Shown in pieces: positions 1-6,324 of a stretch of DNA of 11,639 nucleotides (its first letter is position 1; each line of letters begins with the position of its first letter). This stretch comes from Gammaproteobacteria bacterium (GTDB lineage Bacteria; Pseudomonadota; Gammaproteobacteria; Thiohalomonadales; Thiohalomonadaceae). The notes under the pieces were generated by a model. The model saw only the letters and a list, made by a program, of their open reading frames with translations, made no database searches and was not told the DNA's origin. Made by a program: the position numbers and the translations under genes. The DNA is taken from NCBI GenBank assembly GCA_026193675.1, contig JAPHSO010000186.1, positions 1-11,639 of the forward strand. Reading direction: 5' to 3'.

Positions 1-725
1 AGCTCGATCCGGTTTTAACCATGAAGGTGTTAAAATTGGTCAACTCAGCCTATTTTGGCCTATCTCGTGAGGTGACCAGCGTTAAGCACTCTGTCGTCTA
101 TGTTGGTATTAATACCATTAAGAATGTCGCCATATCGATTGCGGCCATAGGGGTTTTACCGCATACCAGCTCCAGTGGTTATAACCTTGATCAATTTTTA
201 CAGCACTCGCTCAGCACCGCAGCAATTGCCCGACTACTTGCACGCAGCAAAGGGGTTCCTGAGAGTGATTTAGGTGACTATTTTGTTGCCAGCCTGCTGC
301 ACGATATTGGTCAGATGGTTGTCGGGCAATACATGCCTGAGGAGTTCCAGAGTGCCCTTGCCATCTGTAATGAGCGAGAAATACCGATCTGTGAGGCTGA
401 GCGTGAGATCTTTGGAATTGATCATGCTGAGATTGGGGCGATGTTGGCTGAGAGCTGGCAACTGCCTGCAGCACTCATTTCATGTATTCGAAATCATCAT
501 CAGGTTGGTGAACTGGAAGAGCCGACAGTTCTTGAAAAGACGATATTTATCGCTAACCAGGTCAGTAAGCTAATGGGCGGAGATCGTTCAGGGCTGTCAC
601 AACAGGAGCCTGTTCCCGAGGTGGTGAGTAGCTGGCTTGGTATGCCTGTATCAGAGGTTGCCGACTCACTAAATGGTCTTGATGAAGAGATCGAGAAGTG
701 TAATATTTTTATTCAGAATAATTAA
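1..725 (+). CDS. HDOD-domain protein, 5' end cut by window edge
   Basis: Only the C-terminal part of this gene is present. The open frame runs in from base 3, and the residues before the first internal Met (LDPVLT, then MKVLKLVNSAYFGLS) match the start of an HDOD core, so ATG 21 is not the true start. The HDOD fold is a degenerate HD-type phosphohydrolase domain, usually found in signalling or regulatory proteins and often without shown catalytic activity. An HDIG motif is visible (His94-Asp95, counting from Met at base 21) in LLHDIGQ, and a later NHHQ falls where HD-like domains carry further histidines. No second domain follows; the protein ends about 130 residues after HDIG. A partner domain could lie upstream, outside the window. 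The next gene starts 11 bp downstream on the same strand, so the two probably form an operon. The family call is firm; the role is unknown. Confidence 0.88.
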   Translation, partial: LDPVLTMKVLKLVNSAYFGLSREVTSVKHSVVYVGINTIKNVAISIAAIGVLPHTSSSGYNLDQFLQHSLSTAAIARLLARSKGVPESDLGDYFVASLLHDIGQMVVGQYMPEEFQSALAICNEREIPICEAEREIFGIDHAEIGAMLAESWQLPAALISCIRNHHQVGELEEPTVLEKTIFIANQVSKLMGGDRSGLSQQEPVPEVVSSWLGMPVSEVADSLNGLDEEIEKCNIFIQNN

Positions 726-736
726 CGAGGCAGCTC

Positions 737-1621
737 ATGAAAGTAACGCTTCGCGGTGTTCGCGGCTCCATTCCAGTTCCCGGTCCAGATACTGTTCACT
801 ATGGTGGAAATACCACCTGTATTGAGGTGCTGACCGATGCAGGAGACTTGATCATTCTTGATGGTGGTAGTGGTATCCGTCAACTAGGTAATGAACTGCT
901 GGCAAAAATGCCGATAAAAGCCTCAATATTCATCAGCCACACCCATTGGGACCATATTCAGGGGCTACCATTTTTTGTGCCGCTTTTTATTCCAGGAAAT
1001 GAGTTTAAGATCTATGGTGCATTTGATCCGGTATATGGTAAAGATCTCAAATCGATACTCTCCCAGCAGATGGAGTACTGCTACTTTCCAGTGCGAGAGA
1101 ATGAGCTTAAATCACAAATTGAATACACCAACCTCAGGGAGAGAGAGACCATTGAGGTGGGGAGCGCTAAGGTGACCTGTCTGATGATGAATCATCCTGT
1201 ACTGAACTACGGCTATCTTGTTGAAGCCGATGGCAAGCGCCTGTTCTTCACAGGAGATCATGAGCCACAGATCAATATCTATGATCCAGAGGATGAAGAG
1301 TATGCAGAATTCCAGGAGATGATCGATACGAAAGAGCAGATTATTGGTGACTTTATCAATGGTGCAGATCTTCTCATTACCGATTGCATGTACACCGAAG
1401 AGGAGTATCCAGCAAAGGTTGGTTGGGGGCATGGAACCATCACCACCTCTGTTGCTATGGCCACCAGGGCAAAAGCTAAAAAGCTGGTTCTTACGCATCA
1501 TGACCCGATTCGAACCGATGCTCAGCTTGATGAGATCTTTAAGAGTCTTGCACTGCGAGATGATATACCAGAGGGATTAGAGATCGAAATTGCACGGGAA
1601 GGGATTACATACGCTCTATAA
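737..1621 (+). CDS. Metallo-beta-lactamase-fold hydrolase, phosphodiesterase-like
   Basis: A complete 294-residue cytoplasmic protein of the metallo-beta-lactamase fold, related to the PhnP / RNase Z / cyclic-phosphodiesterase branch. Metal-site residues are visible in order: HTHWDH (68-73), His153 in MNHP, Asp174 in TGDHE, His232 in GWGHGT, and a His in LTHHDP (254-255). The N-terminal RGVRGSIPVPGP and HYGGNTTC stretches are typical of this subgroup, which appears alone or fused to signalling domains. The likely reaction is metal-dependent hydrolysis of a phosphodiester, possibly a cyclic nucleotide, but the substrate cannot be read from sequence. The start is supported by GAGG seven bases upstream. 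It follows the HDOD gene by 11 bp, probably as one transcript, and ends in the terminator shared with the convergent dsr operon. No signal peptide is seen. The fold is certain; the substrate is not. Confidence 0.9.
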   Translation: MKVTLRGVRGSIPVPGPDTVHYGGNTTCIEVLTDAGDLIILDGGSGIRQLGNELLAKMPIKASIFISHTHWDHIQGLPFFVPLFIPGNEFKIYGAFDPVYGKDLKSILSQQMEYCYFPVRENELKSQIEYTNLRERETIEVGSAKVTCLMMNHPVLNYGYLVEADGKRLFFTGDHEPQINIYDPEDEEYAEFQEMIDTKEQIIGDFINGADLLITDCMYTEEEYPAKVGWGHGTITTSVAMATRAKAKKLVLTHHDPIRTDAQLDEIFKSLALRDDIPEGLEIEIAREGITYAL

Positions 1622-1645
1622 TTTACAGCGTAAAATTTCAGATAC

Positions 1646-1674
1646 AAAAAAGCCGGCTTTATAGCCGGCTTTTT
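1646..1674. terminator. Bidirectional Rho-independent terminator
   Basis: Two copies of the 8-base palindrome AGCCGGCT (1651-1658 and 1663-1670) form a GC-rich stem around a TTAT loop. The stem is flanked by a run of A on the left and a run of T on the right, so on either strand the hairpin is followed by a U-tract. It lies between the convergent hydrolase gene (stop at 1621) and dsrP (stop at 1694) and should end both transcripts. It marks the 3' end of the dsr operon. Confidence 0.93.
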
Positions 1675-1693
1675 CATGAGACCTGTTTAGTAA

Positions 1694-2896
1694 TTATTTA
1701 CTGTGCGGGTCTGCAACACTATCTGCCAGACTCGCAGGCATGAAGCGCAGGTTTCTGACCGCTACGGCAACTAAAGCCAGAGTCAGTGCAATACCCATGA
1801 TTCCTAGCAGGAACTCACTCAAGGTTGGGCTATAACTGTTGATCACACCATCAGCAAATGTACTGCTCACCTCATGTCCAGGGAAGAGAACAAGAGGGTA
1901 GGCCTGACCACCAACAACGGTGACATACATCTGAGCAATTCCACCAAGTACAACCAACAGGCTGGCAAAGGTTACACCACAGCGACTGTTACCAGTTGCG
2001 GGGTAGTAGAGGATTGCTAGAGGAATAATTGCGCCGATTAGAATCTGACCATACCAGAAGAGGGTGGTATAGATGCCGCCACTGTTAAGAATGAAATCCT
2101 CAACACCTTTATGCTCAGCTGCATAGAGGTTAGCCAGATGCATAACGATGGTGAAGTAGAGTGCGCCAGCGACGAAAACACCCAGCAGGTTCTTCAGACG
2201 CTTAGTCATTACACCACCCAGTTCGCGACCGGTCATACGGTAGCTTGCATTGAGAACCAGCCAGAAGAAGGCGAGGCCATATGCAAATGACATAACGACA
2301 AACATTGGACCCATAATCGCAGCATCAAAACCCTGACGTGCTACCAGGAAGCCGAAAATAGAACCTGTCGCTGTGGTCAAAGCAAGACGCCAGATGAATG
2401 CCGCCAGACCAACTTTGGCAGAGTAAGGATTCATCCGCTTCTCCATCATGGTCCAGATGTAGATGCCTACAATGGCAAAGAAGCCGTTATAGAAGATCAT
2501 GTTCCAGGCAAAGATAGATCTAAAGTTATAGTGGGTCATCGCAATGATGAGTCGATCAGGGCGACCCAGATCGAGCACCAGGATAGCGAGTCCACCAGTA
2601 AGCAGTGCGATAGCGACTAGAGCAGATAGTCGCCCTAGTGGCTTATAGATCTTCTTACCGAAGACCGAACCGATTGAAGCGATATTAAGCGCACCGGATG
2701 CCGCCACAATGAGGAAGATAGCAAAAACGTGTGGGATGCCCCAAACGATCTGCTGGTTCATACCGGTCACCCAGTGGCCGTTATGTTCCATGTGGAAGGT
2801 TCCCAGCAGGCCGACACCGATAATGGCACCGAGGATGGCTAACAACAGATAAAATCCCTTGCCGCCTTCAGTCTGTGTAAATAGTACTTTTTTCAT
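1694..2896 (-). CDS. dsrP: DsrP, NrfD/PsrC-type integral membrane subunit
   Basis: A 400-residue membrane protein of the NrfD/PsrC/HybB family. It is the membrane partner of the periplasmic Fe-S protein DsrO in the DsrMKJOP complex and is proposed to exchange electrons with the quinone pool. About ten hydrophobic segments are visible, near residues 15-34, 50-75, 89-109, 128-150, 165-185, 195-215, 238-256, 278-299, 308-329 and 362-381. No haem-binding motif stands out. The start (MKKVLF) lies 20 bp after the dsrO stop with only a modest Shine-Dalgarno (GGA eight bases upstream), so translation may depend on ribosomes leaving dsrO. It is the last gene of the operon here; the terminator at 1646-1674 follows within 20 bp. 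The order dsrJ-dsrO-dsrP matches the A. vinosum locus and supports the name. Confidence 0.95.
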   Translation of the reverse strand: MKKVLFTQTEGGKGFYLLLAILGAIIGVGLLGTFHMEHNGHWVTGMNQQIVWGIPHVFAIFLIVAASGALNIASIGSVFGKKIYKPLGRLSALVAIALLTGGLAILVLDLGRPDRLIIAMTHYNFRSIFAWNMIFYNGFFAIVGIYIWTMMEKRMNPYSAKVGLAAFIWRLALTTATGSIFGFLVARQGFDAAIMGPMFVVMSFAYGLAFFWLVLNASYRMTGRELGGVMTKRLKNLLGVFVAGALYFTIVMHLANLYAAEHKGVEDFILNSGGIYTTLFWYGQILIGAIIPLAILYYPATGNSRCGVTFASLLVVLGGIAQMYVTVVGGQAYPLVLFPGHEVSSTFADGVINSYSPTLSEFLLGIMGIALTLALVAVAVRNLRFMPASLADSVADPHSK

Positions 2897-2916
2897 AGAA
2901 TATTCCAGAGTTCTGA

Positions 2917-3675
2917 CTAAATACCGCGATAGCGGACACCAGTATTAAGGCCTAGGTCGGCTCTAATCTGTGTGGTTTTATGGTTCTTAAGCTGTTGCGC
3001 AATCTCACTCTTTTCATCGTTAAGATCACCAACGGTGATAGCACCTTTAGTACAGGATACAGAGCAGGCAGTTACTCCTTCACCAGCATCCAGCTTATGA
3101 ACACAGAGGTTACAAGACTCAACACAACCTTTACCGCGTGGTGCGTGTGCCTTCTGGTCAGTCAGTGATTCATGTACAAAAGAGCGCGCTTTATATGGGC
3201 AAGCCATCATACAGAAGCGACAGCCGATACAGAGATGGCGGTCAACCAGGACAACACCATCAGCACGTTTCATTGATGCTGTAGTCGGGCAGACATCAAC
3301 ACAAGGTGGGTTTTCACAGTGCTGACACATAACAGGCAGGGATTGAGTATGACCGGTGCTGATATCTTTCAGTTCGACCTTACGAATCCACTGAGCCTTC
3401 TGCTCAGGTGATGAGTTTTTCTCATTACTGTTTTCACCGCCCCAGCCATTCTCAGTCTGGCAGGCAGTTACACAGTCGTTACAACCTTTGTCACACTTAT
3501 TGGTATCGATCAACATGCCCCAACGAACATCGGAAGATGCAGGTTGGTCAAGATTACGTGCTTCGGCTGCGCCATAGAGTAGAACTCCAGGTGCAACAGT
3601 TACCGCAGCGGCTGCAGCAGCACCTTTACCCACAAATTGGCGACGGGTCAGATCAGTTTGATTGCTCTCACTCAT
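2917..3675 (-). CDS. dsrO: DsrO, Tat-exported periplasmic iron-sulfur protein
   Basis: A 252-residue ferredoxin-like electron carrier of the DsrMKJOP complex, placed in the periplasm. The N terminus holds a twin-arginine signal (LTRRQFVG, residues 9-16) followed by an Ala-rich hydrophobic stretch and a likely cleavage site near AEA (37-39). Four cysteine groups suggest up to four [4Fe-4S] clusters: Cys61/65/68/72; Cys117/120/125/129; Cys149/152/155/159; and Cys184/188/191 with Cys204/208. This arrangement resembles the NrfC/PsrB-type subunits that pair with NrfD-like membrane proteins, here DsrP. Its ATG overlaps the dsrJ stop by one base (TAATG), implying translational coupling. The dsrP start follows after 20 bp. 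Family and localisation are well supported; the exact number of clusters is inferred from the motifs. Confidence 0.95.
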   Translation of the reverse strand: MSESNQTDLTRRQFVGKGAAAAAAVTVAPGVLLYGAAEARNLDQPASSDVRWGMLIDTNKCDKGCNDCVTACQTENGWGGENSNEKNSSPEQKAQWIRKVELKDISTGHTQSLPVMCQHCENPPCVDVCPTTASMKRADGVVLVDRHLCIGCRFCMMACPYKARSFVHESLTDQKAHAPRGKGCVESCNLCVHKLDAGEGVTACSVSCTKGAITVGDLNDEKSEIAQQLKNHKTTQIRADLGLNTGVRYRGI

Positions 3676-4166
3676 TACTCTGCCTCTCTCTTTTCAGTAG
3701 CCAGCCTGTTCATCACAATTGCTGAATGGGGCTGGTCGATTCTACCTAACGCCTTCATCGCTGGTGTTGCGAAAGGATGTAGCTTGGCAGCTTTGGCGTC
3801 TAGTGGCTCCGGCTGGGTTGCATGACAGTCAAAACAGTCGAGTTTAACGCCAACAAAGACATGGCAGTTCTTGCAGAACTGTCCGTTCTCAGCAGATGTC
3901 TCTGTACCTTTGGCCGGTACATGACACTCAAGGCACTCTTTCAAGCTGTACTGTTTAGTACGAACACCATGACGCAGTGCTTCAACTCGGTGTTTTTTAA
4001 GATAGTCCATATGGTTACGGCGCATTTCAGACGTATCTTCAACGCACTGCTTACCTTTAATGGCTTTGGGAATAATTGGACCAACCTCTGCAATAGCATT
4101 GGGTACCAACATGGTTAGTAGTAATGCTGCTGAGAGAAGACCCAGAAGCTTTCTAACAGGCTTCAT
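3675..4166 (-). CDS. dsrJ: DsrJ, triheme cytochrome c
   Basis: A 163-residue periplasmic cytochrome c of the DsrMKJOP complex. The N terminus (about residues 5-26) is a Sec-type hydrophobic signal ending near AIA. For A. vinosum DsrJ this segment is reported to stay as a membrane anchor, and that may hold here. Three CXXCH haem sites are seen: CLECH (78-82), CKNCH (98-102) and CFDCH (111-115). Cys41, in GKQCVEDTSE, is the only cysteine outside these sites and matches the position of the unusual Cys axial ligand described for one haem in the A. vinosum protein. Start choice: ATG preceded by AAGGA at six bases. Its stop overlaps the dsrO start. Upstream is a 118-bp gap to dsrL that contains a possible small ORF and an inverted repeat. 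Confidence 0.95.
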   Translation of the reverse strand: MKPVRKLLGLLSAALLLTMLVPNAIAEVGPIIPKAIKGKQCVEDTSEMRRNHMDYLKKHRVEALRHGVRTKQYSLKECLECHVPAKGTETSAENGQFCKNCHVFVGVKLDCFDCHATQPEPLDAKAAKLHPFATPAMKALGRIDQPHSAIVMNRLATEKREAE

Positions 4167-4178
4167 AGTGTTTCCTTA

Positions 4179-4202
4179 GTTAACTTATCACACCTAGTTA
4201 AC
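4179..4202. repeat. Short inverted repeat before dsrJ
   Basis: GTTAACT (4179-4185) and AGTTAAC (4196-4202) are perfect inverted copies separated by 10 bases. The arms are AT-rich and there is no U-tract on the minus strand, so it is not a terminator. In the transcript it would form a weak 7-bp hairpin ending one base before the AAGGA ribosome site of dsrJ. The upstream arm covers the last codons and stop of the small ORF at 4194-4256. It may modulate dsrJ translation, or it may be chance in an AT-rich gap. Confidence 0.35.
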
Positions 4203-4256
4203 ACAACCAGGCAAAAAATCATTAGGTCGATCAACAAGAGGCTCCTCATACAACAT
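4194..4256 (-). CDS. Candidate 20-residue small protein between dsrL and dsrJ
   Basis: Reading the minus strand of the dsrL-dsrJ gap gives an uninterrupted ATG-to-TAG frame encoding MLYEEPLVDRPNDFLPGCVN. An AAGGGG purine-rich ribosome site ends four bases before the ATG. It starts 28 bp after the dsrL stop and ends 27 bp before dsrJ. The peptide is acidic at the front, has three prolines, and carries a single Cys two residues before the last position, so a redox or modified peptide is conceivable. I do not recognise a family. It has no signal peptide or membrane segment and is too short for statistical coding evidence. Alternatives are a leader peptide affecting dsrJ, a remnant of a longer gene, or a chance ORF. 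The spacing and ribosome site are seen; that it is translated is inference. Confidence 0.4.
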   Translation of the reverse strand: MLYEEPLVDRPNDFLPGCVN

Positions 4257-4284
4257 GGAACCCCTTGCAACCGTAATACCTTTG

Positions 4285-6258
4285 CTATGCACCCATTCCC
4301 ATGTCGATATAGCCGGTAGGGCATACATCAGCACAGATGTGGCAACCGATACACTTATCGTAATCGGTCTCTACATAACGACCCGTAGTAGAAGCATCAC
4401 GCTTAGTCTTCTTAACAGCGTCCTGTGGGCAATAAACCACACAGTTATCACACTCGAAGCACATACCACAGCTCATGCAACGCTCAGCCTCAGCGACAAC
4501 TTCAGCCTCTTCCAGAGCAACCAGACGCTCCTGGAAGTTACCGATAACATCTGCCGAAGTCACTTCAATCTGACTACGCTTGTGGCGCGGAGTATTTTCG
4601 AAGTGACCGAGGAAAAGCATGTCGGAAGAGATGATCTCCTGAGTTCCGCGATCCTCGAAGTTATGAACTGCGAAGTTCGCGCTAGAGGTTCCACGAAGAC
4701 CTACATCAATATCTTTGTCTTCTGCAGACTCTTTCTTTTCCGATGAATAATGCTCTGGCTCAAGACCGGTCTCACGCAGCTTATCCATGAGATTGAAGTG
4801 ATGTACATCAACCTTTGGACGAACTTTCAGCTCTTCGTGTGCCAGATAGTGATTGATGCTATCAGCAGCGATGCTTGCCTGGCCGATAGCGGTAGTCAGC
4901 AGGTGAGGGCGTACGATATCGCCACAAACAAAATAACCTGGCTTGTTAGGAACCTGGAAATTCTTGTCAGCATCGATAAGGCTACGGTCATTACCGAAAT
5001 CTTCCATACCTTCCATGTCACCAGTCTGACCGATTGCAGCAACAATCAGCTCACATTCGATATCAAACTCGCTACCCTCTATAGGGGTAGAGCCATCCTC
5101 TTCAAGCTTAACAACACGCAGTGCAGTTGCACGGCCATCGGCACCTTTAACAACAGCAACAGGGCTCAGCTGACCAACAATCTCAACACCTTCGTTAGTT
5201 GCATCTTCCAGCTCATGCTCAGCAGCTGGCATGTTTGCCAGAGTTGAACGAGAAATCAGCATAACATCAGCGCCTTGACGAGCTGCAGTCTCTGCAACGT
5301 CATGAGCGGTTTGATTCAGAATGATTGACTCCGGACGGTCTTTCTCATTCTCTACAGTGATGTTACCAAGACGACGGGCAACAGAGGCAACGTCGATAGA
5401 GGTATCACCACCACCGATAACTACAACCTTACCGGAAACGTGCTGTAGACGACCCTGGTTAAATGCTGCCAGGAAGGCAACGCCGGTAATACAGTTAACC
5501 GCGTCAGCACCATCAATAGGCAGTGGGCGACCCGCCTGTGCACCTAGTGCAAACAGGACTGCATCGTAATCACTCTCGAGGCTATCCATTGAGACATCAA
5601 CACCAACTTTGGTGCCGGTCTTAACTTCAACGCCCATATCAACGATACGCTTAATTTCGCCATCAAGAACGTCGCGAGGCGTACGGTAGCCGGGGATGCC
5701 GTAACGCATCATGCCACCAAGATCATCAAGGGCTTCAAAAATTGTAGCGCCATGGCCCATGCGACGCAGCTGGTATGCCGCAGCAAGACCAGCAGGACCA
5801 CCACCGATGATGGCGACTTTTTTACCAGTCTCTTCACCAGCTGAGTAGCTGTAGCCATTAGCTAGAGCCTGGTCACCGATGTATTGCTCAACAGAGTTGA
5901 TGCCAACATGGTCTTCAACCATGTTGCGGTTACAGCCATCCTCACAAGGAGCGGGGCAGACACGACCCATGATTGATGGGAAAGGGTTAGCATTAGTCGC
6001 ACGCTCAAAAGCGTACTGTTGCATAGTCTTGTCACCAGTTGGCTTCTCCATGCCGCGCACAATATCCAACCAGCCACGGATGTCGTGACCTGAAGGGCAA
6101 CTACCCTGACAAGGTGGTGTACGGTGTACGTAGGTGGGGCACTTGTATGAGTAGCCAGCCTGGAAGATCTTTTGGTTAAAAGCTCCCTCTTTATGATCGC
6201 CATCCTCAAAACGGCGGAAGTTTAGCTCTTTGCTCATATCGTCACTAGAAGTTGCCAT
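4285..6258 (-). CDS. dsrL: DsrL, iron-sulfur flavoprotein NAD(P)H oxidoreductase
   Basis: A 657-residue cytoplasmic flavoprotein related to the small subunit of glutamate synthase. In sulfur oxidisers DsrL is the redox partner of DsrAB, taking electrons from sulfur oxidation and passing them to NAD+. Domains in order: N-terminal Fe-S region with Cys50/54 and Cys101/105/109; FAD Rossmann motif IGGGPAG (151-157); a second dinucleotide motif IGGGDTSIDV (281-290) for NAD(P)H; a C-terminal CGD motif region for FAD; and a ferredoxin domain with Cys594/597/600/603/606/610 and Cys636/639/642/646. The presence of dsrL is strong evidence for the oxidative direction of this Dsr system. The start has AGGAG nine bases upstream (AGGAGA at eight). 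The 66-bp gap after dsrK is AT-rich with no clear signal. Residues about 300-328 look like an insertion relative to plain GltD proteins. Confidence 0.95.
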   Translation of the reverse strand: MATSSDDMSKELNFRRFEDGDHKEGAFNQKIFQAGYSYKCPTYVHRTPPCQGSCPSGHDIRGWLDIVRGMEKPTGDKTMQQYAFERATNANPFPSIMGRVCPAPCEDGCNRNMVEDHVGINSVEQYIGDQALANGYSYSAGEETGKKVAIIGGGPAGLAAAYQLRRMGHGATIFEALDDLGGMMRYGIPGYRTPRDVLDGEIKRIVDMGVEVKTGTKVGVDVSMDSLESDYDAVLFALGAQAGRPLPIDGADAVNCITGVAFLAAFNQGRLQHVSGKVVVIGGGDTSIDVASVARRLGNITVENEKDRPESIILNQTAHDVAETAARQGADVMLISRSTLANMPAAEHELEDATNEGVEIVGQLSPVAVVKGADGRATALRVVKLEEDGSTPIEGSEFDIECELIVAAIGQTGDMEGMEDFGNDRSLIDADKNFQVPNKPGYFVCGDIVRPHLLTTAIGQASIAADSINHYLAHEELKVRPKVDVHHFNLMDKLRETGLEPEHYSSEKKESAEDKDIDVGLRGTSSANFAVHNFEDRGTQEIISSDMLFLGHFENTPRHKRSQIEVTSADVIGNFQERLVALEEAEVVAEAERCMSCGMCFECDNCVVYCPQDAVKKTKRDASTTGRYVETDYDKCIGCHICADVCPTGYIDMGMGA

Positions 6259-6324
6259 TCAAATTTTCTCCTATGCAGAAAATATTCTTAAATCGTAAAA
6301 TTATTTAATGAAGTGTTGAGTAAC

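Noticed and set aside
4285..4290. Small ORF at 4194-4256 as a frameshifted continuation of DsrL
   Set aside because: DsrL already ends at a typical C terminus after its last ferredoxin motif and has normal family length; the small ORF has its own start and ribosome site.
4255..5247. Two plus-strand open frames (163 and 165 codons) opposite dsrL
   Set aside because: Antisense to a well-conserved DsrL sequence; no ribosome site or known motif.
6259..6324. Internal promoter or small gene in the AT-rich dsrK-dsrL gap
   Set aside because: No paired -35/-10 elements at accepted spacing and no open frame with a ribosome site; only the dsrL Shine-Dalgarno is clear.
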